Assembly (NCBI RefSeq): GCF_008042045.1
Contig: NZ_RDBP01000012.1
Coordinates: 2,549,694-2,588,716 of the forward strand
DNA from: Streptomyces sp. T39
GTDB lineage: Bacteria; Actinomycetota; Actinomycetes; Streptomycetales; Streptomycetaceae
Direction: 5' to 3'
Length of the DNA stretch: 39,023 bases
The notes below the pieces were generated by a model. It searched no databases. It saw only the letters and a program-made list of their open reading frames with translations, and was not told where the DNA came from. Of this stretch, positions 1 to 9,329 are shown piece after piece; the first letter of the stretch is position 1; each line of letters begins with the position of its first letter. The translations under genes were made by a program, and so were the position numbers.

Positions 1-42
1 GGGGTGCCGGGCCCTTCACGTCGTACCTGCCGGGAGGCCGGG

Positions 43-3000
43 TCAGGCGTCGAAGACCTCGTTGACGAGCTGCTCCTGCTCCTGCTCGTGACGCTTCTTC
101 GAGCCCACGGCCGGCGACGAGCTGTGCGGGCGCGAGATGCGGCGCAGGCGCTCGCCGTGCGGGATGTCCGCGCCGACGGCCAGGTCGAGGTGGTCGATCA
201 GGTTGAGCGCGATGAACGGCCAGGCACCCTGGTTCGCCGGCTCCTCCTGCGTCCACAGGTACTTCTCGGCGTTCGGGTACTTGGCGATCTCGGCCTGGAG
301 CTCGGCACCCGGCAGCGGGTACAGGCGCTCCAGACGGATGATCGCGGTGTCCGTCGTGCCGCGCTTCTTCCGCTCGGCGTCGAGGTCGTAGTAGACCTTG
401 CCCGCGCAGAAGACGACCTTGCGCACCGCGGCCGGGTCGACGCTGTCGTCCCCGATCACCGGACGGAAGCCGCCGGTGGTGAACTCCTCCGCCTTGGACG
501 CCGCGGCCTTCAGACGCAGCATCGACTTCGGGGTGAAGACGATCAGCGGCTTGTGGTGCGGGTTGTGGACCTGCCAGCGCAGCAGGTGGAAGTAGTTCGA
601 CGGCAGGGTCGGCATCGCGACCGTCATGTTGTCCTGCGCGCACATCTGGAGGAAGCGCTCGGGGCGCGCGGAGCTGTGGTCCGGGCCCTGGCCCTCGTAG
701 CCGTGCGGCAGCAGCAGCGTGACGCCGGAGTGCTGGCTCCACTTCTGCTCGGCCGAGGAGATGAACTCGTCGACGACGGTCTGCGCACCGTTGACGAAGT
801 CACCGAACTGGGCCTCCCACATGACCAGCGCGTCGGGGCGGGCCAGCGAGTAGCCGTACTCGAAGCCCATCGCCGCGTACTCGCTGAGCAGCGAGTCGTA
901 GACGTTGTAGCGGGCCTGCTCCTCGGTCAGGTAGAGCAGCGGGGTGTAGTCCTCGCCGGTCTCCTGGTCCACGAGCACCGCGTGGCGCTGGCCGAAGGTG
1001 CCGCGGCGGGTGTCCTGGCCGGACAGCCGGACCGGGGTGCCCTCCATCAGCAGCGAACCGATGGCCAGGGTCTCGCCCATGCCCCAGTCGATCGTGCCGT
1101 CCTCGACGGAGGCGGCGCGGCGCTGCATCTGCGGCAGCAGCCGCGGGTGCACGGTGATGGTGTCCGGGATGTTGACCTGGGACTCCGCGATCCGCTTGAC
1201 GACCTCCTGGGAGACCGCCGTGTTGACCGCGACCGGGAACTCCGGCTCGGCGTCCGGGACATGCGTCGGGGCCGGGTTGCTGGTGGCCTCGCGGACCTCC
1301 GCGAACACCTTCTCCAGCTGGCCCTGGAAGTCCTGGAGCGCCTGCTCCGCCTCTTCCAGCGTGATGTCGCCGCGACCGATCAGCGACTCGGTGTAGAGCT
1401 TGCGCACCGAACGCTTCTTGTCGATCAGGTTGTACATCTGCGGGTTGGTGAACTGCGGGTTGTCGCCCTCGTTGTGACCGCGGCGGCGGTAGCAGATGAG
1501 GTCGATCACGACGTCCTTGTTGAACGCCTGGCGGAACTCGAAGGCGAGCCGCGCGACCCGCACGACGGCCTCCGGGTCGTCGCCGTTCACGTGGAAGATC
1601 GGCGCCTCGATCATGCGGGCCACGTCGGTGGCGTACATCGAGGAGCGCGAGGACTCCGGGGCGGCGGTGAAGCCGACCTGGTTGTTGATGACGATGTGGA
1701 CCGTGCCGCCGGTGCGGTAGCCGCGCAGCTGCGACATGTTCAGCGTCTCGGCGACGACACCCTGCCCGGCGAAGGCCGCGTCACCGTGCAGGGCGACCGG
1801 CAGGACGGTGAAGTCCGTGCCGCCCTTGTTGATGACGTCCTGCTTGGCGCGGGCGACACCCTCCAGGACCGGGTCCACCGCCTCCAGGTGGGAGGGGTTG
1901 GCGACCAGGGAGACCTTGATCTGCTCGCCGTCGAGCCCGGTGAAGGTGCCCTCGGCGCCCAGGTGGTACTTCACGTCGCCGGAGCCGTGCATCGACTTCG
2001 GGTCGAGGTTGCCCTCGAACTCGCGGAAGATCTGGGCGTACGACTTGCCGACGATGTTGGCCAGCACGTTGAGGCGGCCGCGGTGGGCCATGCCGATGAC
2101 GACCTCGTCGAGGCGGGACTCGGCGGCCGAGTCGATGACCGCGTCGAGCAGCGGGATGACGGACTCGCCGCCCTCCAGGGAGAAGCGCTTCTGGCCGACG
2201 TACTTCGTCTGCAGGAAGGTCTCGAACGCCTCGGCGGCGTTCAGCCGGCGCAGGATGCGCAGCTGCTCCTCGCGCTCCGGCTTGGAGTGCGAGCGCTCCA
2301 CCCGGTCCTGCAGCCACTTGCGCTGCTTCGGGTCCTGGATGTGCATGAACTCGATGCCGGTGGTGCGGCAGTACGACTCGCGCAGCACGCCGAGGATGTC
2401 GCGCAGCTTCATCATCGACTTGCCGGCGAAGCCGCCGACGGCGAACTCGCGCTCCAGGTCCCACAGGGTGAGGCCGTGCTCGGTGATGTCCAGGTCGGGG
2501 TGCTTGCGCTGGCGGTACTCCAGCGGGTCGGTGTCGGCCATGACGTGGCCGCGGACCCGGTAGGAGTGGATCAGCTCGAAGACCCGCGCGGCCTTGGTGA
2601 CGTCGTCGTCGTGCGAGGCGTCGATGTCCTTGAGCCAGCGGACCGGCTCGTAGGGGATGCGCAGCGACTCGAAGATGTCGTCGTAGAAGCCGTCCTCGCC
2701 GAGGAGGAGGTTCGCCACGATGCGCAGGAACTCGCCCGACGCGGCACCCTGGATGACCCGGTGGTCGTAGGTGCTGGTGAGGGTCATCACCTTGGAGATG
2801 CCCAGCTTGTTCAGGGTGTCCTGCGAGGTGCCCTGGAACTCGGCCGGGTAGTCCATCGAGCCGACGCCCATGATGACGGACTGACCGGGCATCAGACGCG
2901 GCACCGAGTGGACGGTGCCGAGGCCGCCGGGGTTGGTCAGCGAGACGGTGACGCCGGTGAAGTCGTCCATCGTCAGCTTGTTGTTGCGGGCGCGCCGGAC

Positions 3001-3822
3001 GATGTCCTCGTAGGCCTGCCAGAACTCGAAGAAGTTCAGGGTCTCGGCCTTCTTGATGCCCGCGACGACCAGCTGGCGGTCGCCGTTCGGCTTCACCAGG
3101 TCGATCGCCAGGCCGAAGTTGATGTGCTCCGGCTTGACCAGCGTCGGCTTGCCGTCCTTCTGCGTGAAGGACCAGTTCATCGACGGCATGGCCTTGATGG
3201 CCTGCACCATCGCGTACCCGATGAGGTGGGTGAAGGAGATCTTCCCGCCACGGGCGCGCTTGAGGTGGTTGTTGATGACGATGCGGTTGTCGAACAGCAG
3301 CTTCACCGGCACGGCGCGCACGGACGTGGCCGTGGGCAGCTCCAGGGAGGCGCCCATGTTCTTGGCGACCGCGGCGGCCGGGCCGCGCAGCGTCACGAAC
3401 TCGGGGCCGTCGGCGGCCTCCGCGGGGGCGGCCGCGGCCTTGGCCGGTGCGGCCTTCGCCGGAGCTGCCTTCGGGGCGGGCGCCGGCGCGGCGGCGGGCT
3501 CGGCGGCGGCAGGAGCCGGAGCCGGTGCCGCGGGGGCGGCCTGGGCGGGCGCCGCCTGCTGCGCGGCGGGCGCGCTCGCGGTCGTGGTGGGGGCGGTCGT
3601 GGCGGCGGGTGCCGCCTTGTCCTTGTCCGCCGCGCCGGCTCCCGGCTTGTAGTCGGCGAAGAAGTCCCACCAGGCCCGGTCGACCGAACTCGGGTCCTGG
3701 AGGTACTGCTGGTAGATCTCGTCGACGAGCCACTCATTGGCACCGAACGCGGCGGCAGGGTTGGAACCCTGCCCGCCTTGGTCGGCCTGGAGGCTTGAGT
3801 TACTGGGGGACTGAGACGACAC
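43..3822 (-). CDS. kgd: Multifunctional 2-oxoglutarate decarboxylase/dehydrogenase E1 with succinyltransferase (E2) domain
   Basis: Predicted 1259-residue thiamine-diphosphate enzyme that oxidatively decarboxylates 2-oxoglutarate in the TCA cycle. The N-terminus has the short E1 helix segment ([14 protein letters not shown]), followed by an Ala/Pro linker of about 100 residues. Next is an E2-type acyltransferase domain with DHRVIQG (His354), then the E1 domain with [15 protein letters not shown], the ThDP region [19 protein letters not shown] (near 677) and [16 protein letters not shown]. This fused E2-E1 architecture is the actinobacterial Kgd/OdhA type, and the length fits the family. I chose the GTG at 3822, giving the N-terminus [10 protein letters not shown], with GAGGG 11 nt upstream. 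An in-frame GTG at 3849 would add nine basic residues and is less likely. In relatives the enzyme is inhibited by the FHA protein GarA/OdhI, which is not in this window. The gene stands alone, 268 bp downstream of the sensor kinase gene. Confidence 0.96.
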   Translation of the reverse strand: MSSQSPSNSSLQADQGGQGSNPAAAFGANEWLVDEIYQQYLQDPSSVDRAWWDFFADYKPGAGAADKDKAAPAATTAPTTTASAPAAQQAAPAQAAPAAPAPAPAAAEPAAAPAPAPKAAPAKAAPAKAAAAPAEAADGPEFVTLRGPAAAVAKNMGASLELPTATSVRAVPVKLLFDNRIVINNHLKRARGGKISFTHLIGYAMVQAIKAMPSMNWSFTQKDGKPTLVKPEHINFGLAIDLVKPNGDRQLVVAGIKKAETLNFFEFWQAYEDIVRRARNNKLTMDDFTGVTVSLTNPGGLGTVHSVPRLMPGQSVIMGVGSMDYPAEFQGTSQDTLNKLGISKVMTLTSTYDHRVIQGAASGEFLRIVANLLLGEDGFYDDIFESLRIPYEPVRWLKDIDASHDDDVTKAARVFELIHSYRVRGHVMADTDPLEYRQRKHPDLDITEHGLTLWDLEREFAVGGFAGKSMMKLRDILGVLRESYCRTTGIEFMHIQDPKQRKWLQDRVERSHSKPEREEQLRILRRLNAAEAFETFLQTKYVGQKRFSLEGGESVIPLLDAVIDSAAESRLDEVVIGMAHRGRLNVLANIVGKSYAQIFREFEGNLDPKSMHGSGDVKYHLGAEGTFTGLDGEQIKVSLVANPSHLEAVDPVLEGVARAKQDVINKGGTDFTVLPVALHGDAAFAGQGVVAETLNMSQLRGYRTGGTVHIVINNQVGFTAAPESSRSSMYATDVARMIEAPIFHVNGDDPEAVVRVARLAFEFRQAFNKDVVIDLICYRRRGHNEGDNPQFTNPQMYNLIDKKRSVRKLYTESLIGRGDITLEEAEQALQDFQGQLEKVFAEVREATSNPAPTHVPDAEPEFPVAVNTAVSQEVVKRIAESQVNIPDTITVHPRLLPQMQRRAASVEDGTIDWGMGETLAIGSLLMEGTPVRLSGQDTRRGTFGQRHAVLVDQETGEDYTPLLYLTEEQARYNVYDSLLSEYAAMGFEYGYSLARPDALVMWEAQFGDFVNGAQTVVDEFISSAEQKWSQHSGVTLLLPHGYEGQGPDHSSARPERFLQMCAQDNMTVAMPTLPSNYFHLLRWQVHNPHHKPLIVFTPKSMLRLKAAASKAEEFTTGGFRPVIGDDSVDPAAVRKVVFCAGKVYYDLDAERKKRGTTDTAIIRLERLYPLPGAELQAEIAKYPNAEKYLWTQEEPANQGAWPFIALNLIDHLDLAVGADIPHGERLRRISRPHSSSPAVGSKKRHEQEQEQLVNEVFDA

Positions 3823-4090
3823 GGCGAGAACCGCCCTCTTCCGCTTCACAAGGTGATGGACAGCGGAAATAAAGGCTACGCCTCCTTGGCCGAGAGGTGC
3901 AGGCCGGGCCGGTCATCGTCGCGCAAGTCACACCGAAAGGCGGGTTTCGGGCTTGTGAATGGCGGGAAACAAGTCCAGTTTCGCCTCTGTGAGGGTGCGA
4001 CGCCTCACGACTGCACCCGTGTGGCCTGCAGCCTTCTGCCCGCTCTGCTTCCCACCACGCAGAACGACCCGCTCCGGTTCGAACCCTACG
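3823..4090. other. Spacer between sensor kinase gene and kgd
   Basis: This 268-bp gap separates two minus-strand genes and must hold the kgd promoter. It is more AT-rich than its surroundings near 3868-3880. A weak 6-bp hairpin (GTGAGG ... CCTCAC, 3989-4008) could end the kinase transcript. I see no convincing -35/-10 pair and no gene. Confidence 0.4.
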
Positions 4091-5194
4091 TCAACCTCTC
4101 GGTGCGGGGATTCCCGGAAGGGTGACCCGTATCCGGCAACCGCGCGCAGATTCGGCCACTCCGATACGACCGCCGTGCAGATCCACCGCCCAGCGCGCGA
4201 TCGCGAGCCCGAGCCCCGTGCCCCCGTCGCTGCCCGGCCCGTGCGGCGCGGCGACCTGACCGCGGTTGAACCGCTCGAAGACACGGTGCCGTTCCTGCTC
4301 CGGGATGCCCGGACCCTCGTCCAGCACCTCCAGGTCCAGCGACTCCCGGCCGAAGCCGCGCCGGGCCCGTACCGTGACCCGGCCGTGCGGCGGCGAGTGC
4401 TTCACCGCGTTGTCGATGAGATTCGCCACTACCTGGTGCAGCCGCTCCGCGTCCGCGTGCGCGGTCAGCTCGGGCGGCGAGACGTCCAGGTGCAGATGCA
4501 CGTCCGTCCGCGTGTGATGGCCCGAACCGGAGGCGAGCCCGCGCTGCGCCGACGCCAGGTTGGCCTCCTTCAGCACTCCCGAAAGGTACGGCCACACCTC
4601 GAATCGGCGGGCCCGCAGCGGCAGCACCCCGTTGTCCAGCCGGGAGAGGTCCAGCAGCGTCTCCACCAGCCGGCCGAGGCGCTCCGTCTGCTTCAGCGCG
4701 GTCCGCATGGTCTCCGGATCGGCCGCGGACACCCCGTCGACCACGTTCTCCAGCACGGCGCGCAGAGCGGCGATCGGCGTGCGCAGTTCGTGCGAGACGT
4801 TGGCGACCAGCTCCTTGCGGTTGCGGTCAACCGCCTCCAGGTCGTCCGCCATGCGGTTGATGGTCGACGCGAGGTCGCCCAGCTCGTCGCGGCGGTCGGC
4901 GCCGCGCACCCGGCGGGTGTAGTCGCCGTGCGATATGCCCCGGGCGACCTTGTTCATCTCGTCCAGCGGCGCGGTCAGGCCGTGCGCCACGAACTGCGTG
5001 ATCAGCAGCGTGGCGATCATCGTGAAGATGGTGATGAACCGCACCTCGGTCTTGCTGTGGAAGGCCATCAGCATCAGACCGGTGGTGATCAGGACCGAGA
5101 CGACGACGAGCGTGCTCAGTTTCGTCTTGATCGAGATCGTGAGGGAGTCGATGCCCAGCCGCCTGCGCAGCCGGCCGCGCGGCCGCCCGCTCAT
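4091..5194 (-). CDS. Sensor histidine kinase with HAMP domain and almost no extracytoplasmic loop
   Basis: Predicted 367-residue membrane histidine kinase partnered with the response regulator just upstream. Two transmembrane helices (about 25-45 and 52-71) are joined by fewer than ten residues, so there is essentially no outside sensor domain. They are followed by a HAMP domain (about 72-124) and the H-box NVSHELRTPIAAL with phospho-acceptor His135. The N-box (VVANLIDNAVKHSPP) and G-boxes (DEGPGIPEQER, GGTGLGLAIARW) are intact, so it should be catalytically active. The ATG at 5194 overlaps the stop of the regulator gene (ATGA), which fixes the start and indicates coupled translation. The kinase may sense membrane state or a partner protein rather than a soluble ligand; that is inference. 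Its target genes are unknown. Confidence 0.93.
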   Translation of the reverse strand: MSGRPRGRLRRRLGIDSLTISIKTKLSTLVVVSVLITTGLMLMAFHSKTEVRFITIFTMIATLLITQFVAHGLTAPLDEMNKVARGISHGDYTRRVRGADRRDELGDLASTINRMADDLEAVDRNRKELVANVSHELRTPIAALRAVLENVVDGVSAADPETMRTALKQTERLGRLVETLLDLSRLDNGVLPLRARRFEVWPYLSGVLKEANLASAQRGLASGSGHHTRTDVHLHLDVSPPELTAHADAERLHQVVANLIDNAVKHSPPHGRVTVRARRGFGRESLDLEVLDEGPGIPEQERHRVFERFNRGQVAAPHGPGSDGGTGLGLAIARWAVDLHGGRIGVAESARGCRIRVTLPGIPAPRG

Positions 5195-5928
5195 GGCGCC
5201 GGCGTCTCCAGGGCGTAGCCCACGCCGTGGACGGTGCGGATCCGCTCCGCGCCGATCTTCCGCCGCAGCGCCTTGATGTGGCTGTCGACCGTCCGGGTGC
5301 CGGAGGCGTCGGCCCAGTCCCAGACCTCGGCGAGCAGCTGCTCGCGGGAGAGGACGGCGCGCGGGGTGTTGGCCAGGCACACCAGCAGATCGAACTCGGT
5401 CGGCGTCAGATGGACGTCCTCGGCCCGCACCCGCACCCGGCGCTGGGCGTGGTCGATCTCCAGCTCGCCCAGGCGCAGGATGCCGCTGCGCGGGGTGACC
5501 GCGGCGAGCGCGGCCCGTTCGACGCGGCGCAGCAGGACATGGACCCGGGCGGCGAGCTCGCGCATCGAGAACGGCTTGGTCATGTAGTCGTCGGCGCCGA
5601 CGCCGAGCCCGACCAGCATGTCCGTCTCGTCGTCACGCGCGGTGAGCATGAGCACCGGCACGGGACGCTGGGCCTGCACCCGGCGGCAGACCTCCAGGCC
5701 GTCGAAGCCCGGGAGCATGACGTCGAGCACCATCAGATCGGGCTGCCACGCCTCGGCGGCGTCGACGGCGGCGGGCCCGTCGAGCGCGGTCTGGACCAGG
5801 AAGCCCTCGGCCCGCAGCCGTGCCGCGATGGCGTCCACGATCGTGGCGTCGTCCTCGACGACGAGCACCCGGCGCTGGGCTCCTGGCGTGGCCGCGACGC
5901 CGTTGTGCGTGGTGTGTGTCTGCTCCAT
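5191..5928 (-). CDS. OmpR/PhoB-family response regulator
   Basis: Predicted 245-residue transcription factor, first gene of the two-component operon. The receiver domain (about 20-135) has the acidic pocket E25-D26-D27, phospho-acceptor Asp69 in LMVLDVMLPG, Thr96 in MLTARDD and Lys118 in YMTKPF, so it should accept phosphate from the kinase encoded next to it. The C-terminal winged-helix DNA-binding domain (about 150-243) has the typical LTPTEFDLLVCLA and RTVDSHIKALRRKIG stretches. The ATG at 5928 is preceded by a purine-rich AGGGGCGGGG. About 17 unconserved residues precede the receiver fold, so a slightly later start is possible. Target genes cannot be read from the sequence. Confidence 0.95.
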   Translation of the reverse strand: MEQTHTTHNGVAATPGAQRRVLVVEDDATIVDAIAARLRAEGFLVQTALDGPAAVDAAEAWQPDLMVLDVMLPGFDGLEVCRRVQAQRPVPVLMLTARDDETDMLVGLGVGADDYMTKPFSMRELAARVHVLLRRVERAALAAVTPRSGILRLGELEIDHAQRRVRVRAEDVHLTPTEFDLLVCLANTPRAVLSREQLLAEVWDWADASGTRTVDSHIKALRRKIGAERIRTVHGVGYALETPAP

Positions 5929-6031
5929 CGCCCCGCCCCTGTTACCTGTTCACTGCGTGCTGCACATGGTGACGGACCGCTGCCGGGCCCGTTTGTGTCC
6001 CAGCAGCGTAAGGGCATCGAGCGGGTCCCGG

Positions 6032-6778
6032 CTACGCAGGGCGAACTCCGAGGTGCACCACGTCCGGTACGCCTCGGGCAACGCGGATCTCTTCGGTTCT
6101 TACCCCGCTGAATCCGGCATTCCGCAATGCTTCCTCGAACGCGGACGACGGCTGCGCCGACCAGACGGCGAGCACCCCGCCGGGCTTCAGCACCCGTGCG
6201 CAGGAGGCCAGTCCGGCGGGCGAGTACAGCTCCCCGTTGCCCTCGGTCACCGTCCAGTCGGGCCCGTTGTCGATGTCCAGGCACAGGGCGTCGAACCGGT
6301 CCTCCGTCGTCCGCAGATGCTCCACGAGATCCGTGTGCAGGATCACGCAGCGCGGATCGCCGAGCGCCGCACCGGAGACGGCCGCGAGCGGCCCGGAACG
6401 GTGCCATTCGATGATCGCCTCCTCGCGCTCCACCACCACGATGTGGCGCCAGTGCTCGCTCTCGGCGGCGTGGGCCAGCGAGAAGCCGACCCCGAGCCCG
6501 CCGATGAGCAGACTCGGCGCGACGTTCCCCGTCTCCAGGGCGCCGGACGCCGCGTCGACGAGCAGCCGTTCGGACCGCCCGTCGGAGGTGTCCATCAGGA
6601 AGCAGCCGTTGGCGATGATCTCGTGCACCGGCTCCCCGCCGGTCTGGCGCCTGCGCAGCACCACCTCGCCGTGCGGGCCCTCGCGCCGGTCCAGGACGAC
6701 GGGCGCTCCGGTGTCGGACGCGGGGAAGGGCATGGGGACGACCTCCGGACGGCTGGCGGTGACGACAGGGATCCGCAT
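6032..6778 (-). CDS. Spermidine-synthase-like methyltransferase-fold protein
   Basis: Predicted 248-residue cytosolic protein with a Rossmann methyltransferase fold. Motif I reads LLIGGLGVGFSL, followed by VVVERE (the acidic end of strand 2) and CLDIDNGPDW, the pattern of PolyA aminopropyltransferase and spermidine-synthase-like proteins. It is shorter than true spermidine synthases and I do not see their full substrate-binding signature, so polyamine synthesis should not be assumed. I chose the ATG at 6778 because GAGG lies 4 nt upstream; an in-frame TTG at 6793 would add five residues. It lies 103 bp upstream of the response regulator gene on the same strand and could be co-transcribed with it. 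Substrate unknown. Confidence 0.8.
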   Translation of the reverse strand: MRIPVVTASRPEVVPMPFPASDTGAPVVLDRREGPHGEVVLRRRQTGGEPVHEIIANGCFLMDTSDGRSERLLVDAASGALETGNVAPSLLIGGLGVGFSLAHAAESEHWRHIVVVEREEAIIEWHRSGPLAAVSGAALGDPRCVILHTDLVEHLRTTEDRFDALCLDIDNGPDWTVTEGNGELYSPAGLASCARVLKPGGVLAVWSAQPSSAFEEALRNAGFSGVRTEEIRVARGVPDVVHLGVRPA

Positions 6779-6883
6779 CCATCCTCGCGGCAAGCGGACG
6801 GTGCATTCAAACCACTTCCCGCAACGGGACGCCGTACGCGGGCCCCGGCCGCTCCCTCGTGCCCGGCCGGGACCCGCGCGGGT

Positions 6884-7381
6884 TCAGCGGCGGCCCCGGA
6901 AGGCGCCCCGGTAGGCGTACAGGGCCGCACCCAGCACGAGGACGGCCCCCGCCACCGCCCAGGAGACCGGCTCGGTGCCCGGCTGCGCGGGCCAGAGCCA
7001 GGACGGGGCGCCGCCGCCCGCGGCGCGGGGCGGAAGATGCACGGCGCAGGTGCAGGCGGCGACCGGCAGCCAGCTCGCCCGTGCGTCGGCGGCCGACGCG
7101 GCGGCCGCCGTGACGCCGGCCGCGGCGGCGGTGTCGCGGATCACGGCGAGCGCCGCCGCGCCGCCGTCCCGGCTGGCCACCCCGCGCCCGACGCCGCGCG
7201 ACGGCGCGGCGGGGCGAGGTGGTTGGCCACGGCCGGCGGCGGGGCTGCGGCGACGGCGCTGCGGGGCCCCGCCCACGGCGGCGGTCGGTCGCCCGGCCCG
7301 GAGAGCCGTGCCCGGCTGGAGGGTGCTGCCCACCGGCCCGGAGAGCCGGGGCGGGCGCGGCGGCGAGGCGCGGTCGTGCAC
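6884..7381 (-). CDS. Possible small membrane protein (doubtful)
   Basis: An open frame of up to 165 residues whose last 30 residues form one clear transmembrane helix (WAVAGAVLVLGAALYAY) followed by a basic tail. The middle is Ala-rich, and the N-terminal third is Arg/Pro-rich low-complexity sequence that may not be translated. The GTG at 7381 has no visible ribosome site, so the true start may be downstream; GTG codons exist inside the frame. It shares orientation with its neighbours on both sides. The real support is the C-terminal hydrophobic stretch and the otherwise unexplained gap. No family recognised. Confidence 0.35.
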   Translation of the reverse strand: MHDRASPPRPPRLSGPVGSTLQPGTALRAGRPTAAVGGAPQRRRRSPAAGRGQPPRPAAPSRGVGRGVASRDGGAAALAVIRDTAAAAGVTAAAASAADARASWLPVAACTCAVHLPPRAAGGGAPSWLWPAQPGTEPVSWAVAGAVLVLGAALYAYRGAFRGRR

Positions 7382-7424
7382 CGGTGCGGGGTGTGCCGGG
7401 GCCGGGGCCGGGCACGAGCGCGGG

Positions 7425-8075
7425 TCAGCCGTCCGCGGCGTGGAAGAGGCTGACCAGCGGGGCCTGGACGTGCCAGCCGAGCGACTCGTACAGCGCGCGG
7501 CCGTCGGGCGTGCCGCCGAGGATCGCGACGCCGGCGCCCTGATCGATCGCTGCCTGCTGCAGGGTGTGCATCACCAGCCGCCCGAGGCCCTTGCGCCGGT
7601 GCTGCGGTGCGGTCTCGATCTGGTCGACGACGGCGGTCGCCCCGGTCGCGGCGATCTGGCCGCGGGCGGCGAACGAACCGTCGGCGTCGGTCACCAGGAC
7701 GCGCACGACGCCCCCGCGGGTCCAGGTCCGCAGGGTGTGACCGGCGGGCGGGGCCACCGCTGCGGGCGCCGGGCGCAGCCGGGTCCACATCAGCCAGCCC
7801 GGCTCGTCGACCTGCCAGTCGGGCCCGGCCCACCGCACGACGGCCGCGGGCTCGGCGAACACCTTCAGCCACACGGTCGGCGCGGAGACCTCGGCGGCGA
7901 CCGCGCGCACGGTGGCCTCGTCGTCGGCGGTCAGCACATGGCGGGTGGCGTGCCGGACCTGTCCGACGTCGACCGTGAACCCCCAGGGGGTGGCCACCGG
8001 GTCGGCGGCCCCACGGGAGACGACCCAGCCGCGCACCCATGCGTCGACGGCGGCGGCAGTGGACTCGAAGGCCAT
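7425..8075 (-). CDS. GNAT-family N-acetyltransferase
   Basis: Predicted 216-residue acetyl-CoA-dependent acetyltransferase. The C-terminal half carries the acetyl-CoA binding signature: strand VVDQIETAP, then the pyrophosphate loop QHRRKGLGRLVM, then the helix and strand containing GGTPDGRALYESLGW. The first 110 residues are a separate Trp-containing region I cannot assign. I chose the ATG at 8075 (MAFESTAAA) because GGGGAG lies 8 nt upstream; a longer frame back to 8171 would run through the promoter region. An inverted repeat at 8101-8133 sits directly upstream. Substrate unknown. Confidence 0.87.
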   Translation of the reverse strand: MAFESTAAAVDAWVRGWVVSRGAADPVATPWGFTVDVGQVRHATRHVLTADDEATVRAVAAEVSAPTVWLKVFAEPAAVVRWAGPDWQVDEPGWLMWTRLRPAPAAVAPPAGHTLRTWTRGGVVRVLVTDADGSFAARGQIAATGATAVVDQIETAPQHRRKGLGRLVMHTLQQAAIDQGAGVAILGGTPDGRALYESLGWHVQAPLVSLFHAADG

Positions 8076-8100
8076 CGGAACTCCCCGTCCCCACAACAGA

Positions 8101-8133
8101 TGTAATAGACGTTTCTTGCTGGTGGCTATTACA
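8101..8133. promoter_or_regulatory. Inverted repeat in the GNAT promoter region
   Basis: TGTAATAG and CTATTACA form a perfect 8-bp inverted repeat separated by 17 nt, starting 25 bp upstream of the acetyltransferase start codon. The arms are AT-rich in a very GC-rich region, so they may be both a promoter element and a repressor operator. No regulator gene is adjacent. Confidence 0.5.
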
Positions 8134-8272
8134 ACCCGCTGAGGCGTCCGCGTCGAGGTGATGTGGATCACGTCGGGTCGGCGGTGGCTGTCTTGTGAGA
8201 TTGATCTCTGGATTCAGAAGGGGCTGCGACCTCGGGAACGCAAAGTGATTCGACCTGTGAGGAGGACACTCT

Positions 8273-8338
8273 GTGCAGACTTACCCTGCGTTTTCCTTGT
8301 CCATGGGGATCGCCACATGGGTCACGTTCAGTTGCTGA
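8273..8338 (+). other. 21-codon open frame with strong ribosome site
   Basis: GAGGAGG at 8259-8265 lies 7 nt before a GTG that opens a 21-codon frame (begins VQTYPAFSLSMG) ending in TGA at 8336-8338. It overlaps the end of the convergent SMI1-like gene by 11 bp. It may be a small peptide or, more likely, the 5' stub of a gene whose remainder was lost when this patch was rearranged. I do not recognise the peptide. Confidence 0.25.
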
Positions 8339-8912
8339 CGTCCTGCTTGATCTGCACCAGCGCCTCGTCCCACACGTCCCCTCCATCCGCCCAGGTCCAC
8401 AGCCATTGGCGCAGAGACGGTGCTGCGTAGCACAGGCCATCGTGAGGGTTCTGGCCCCAGTCTGGCTCCCAGCCGTCGGCGTCCCAGAGGAGCACTGGGT
8501 TGTCTATCGCTATAAGGGAGACGTGCCACTCCATGGTGCAGCCGCCACCCGTCAGGAAGAACCACGACGCCGGTGGCCCCCATCCTGGCCGCTGGTCGTG
8601 GACGGTGGTTGCGCAGTGCCAGTCCTGGACGTGCCAGTGCGGAATGCTGCGCGGTATCAGTGATGCGAGCCCGCCCTCCGGCCCGAACCCTCCGTCACCG
8701 ATCTCGGTGTAGATGCGCCGGAGCAATTCGGGCAGCCGATAACCGAGCTTCTGTTCCGCGTGCTCGACTTGGGCGAACGTGACAGGCGGGAAGGGCTTGT
8801 CGGGGAGGCTTCCGCGGGAGGGGATCGCGCCTCCGGCGCCCCATGCGAGTGCGTGCAGTTTCTCCAGAAGCGCGTCGTCGTCCGCAGCAGTGCGGTGGGT
8901 GGCATCGGTCAC
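8328..8912 (-). CDS. SMI1/KNR4 (SUKH)-like protein
   Basis: Predicted 194-residue soluble protein. The core VEHAEQKLGYRLPELLRRIY followed by GDGGFGPEGGL is the SMI1/KNR4 signature seen in SUKH proteins, some of which are immunity proteins against polymorphic toxins. The C-terminal part is rich in Trp and acidic residues. I chose the GTG at 8912 (VTDATHRTAADDD) because the frame upstream of it matches another gene's remnant (8952-9169); the ribosome site is weak. No toxin gene is adjacent, so an immunity role is only a possibility. It lies in a disturbed patch between the GNAT gene and lon. Confidence 0.75.
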   Translation of the reverse strand: MTDATHRTAADDDALLEKLHALAWGAGGAIPSRGSLPDKPFPPVTFAQVEHAEQKLGYRLPELLRRIYTEIGDGGFGPEGGLASLIPRSIPHWHVQDWHCATTVHDQRPGWGPPASWFFLTGGGCTMEWHVSLIAIDNPVLLWDADGWEPDWGQNPHDGLCYAAPSLRQWLWTWADGGDVWDEALVQIKQDVSN

Positions 8913-8951
8913 GAGCCGGAACTGTAGTGGGGAAGGGTTGCTGCTTCGGGG

Positions 8952-9169
8952 ACCGCCGACCGTCGCAGACCACCACAGGCCCGGCAGATGCGCTATCCCT
9001 TGTACGACTTGAACGCGCGCACCGGCGCTACGTCCTCGAACCGCACCGCCCGGGCGTCCAGCAGAGGCAGGCGGAACTCCGACCCGCACCGGTCGGCGTA
9101 CGCGACCTCGAACCCCTCCGCCGGCGGCTCCGAGACACCACCCGGCAGAACCCCCAACGCACGTGCCAC
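8952..9169 (-). pseudogene. Decayed N-terminal fragment of a TnsA-like transposase endonuclease gene
   Basis: Reading from a GTG at 9169, the frame gives RLPLLDARAVRFEDVAPVR and then AFKSYKG before a TAG. In the next frame the sequence resumes as AHLPGLWWSATVGG. From memory, Streptomyces TnsA-like heteromeric transposase endonucleases carry a continuous stretch of the form FEDV-PVRxFxSxKGQR(N/H)xPGLWWSATTG. The break is explained by a CAG-to-TAG change plus a one-base deletion. Nothing similar follows SATVGG, so the catalytic core is absent. This looks like a truncated, frameshifted remnant of a transposition module. Identity is inferred from recall, not a search. Confidence 0.6.
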
Positions 9170-9329
9170 GACGCGCTAACCCCGCCCCGCAGCGAAAGGT
9201 CACTCTGCAAGGCGAACGATCACGCGAAGAGTAAAGCTGCGAAGCGAAGAGACCGGCGTCACAGGACAGTGGCGGAGGGTGATCGCTCAGAGCGAACGCA
9301 GCCGGGGGAACATCTCCGGGCTCACGTGC

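Noticed and set aside
4..3798. Very long plus-strand open frame opposite kgd
   Set aside because: Its Arg/Val/Leu-biased composition is that of a complement of GC-rich coding DNA; the minus strand has all Kgd motifs.
6032..6778. True spermidine synthase
   Set aside because: Only the methyltransferase-type motifs are seen; the substrate-binding signature is not clear and the protein is short.
8328..8912. SMI1-like gene as proof of a toxin-immunity system
   Set aside because: No toxin or secretion gene is adjacent.
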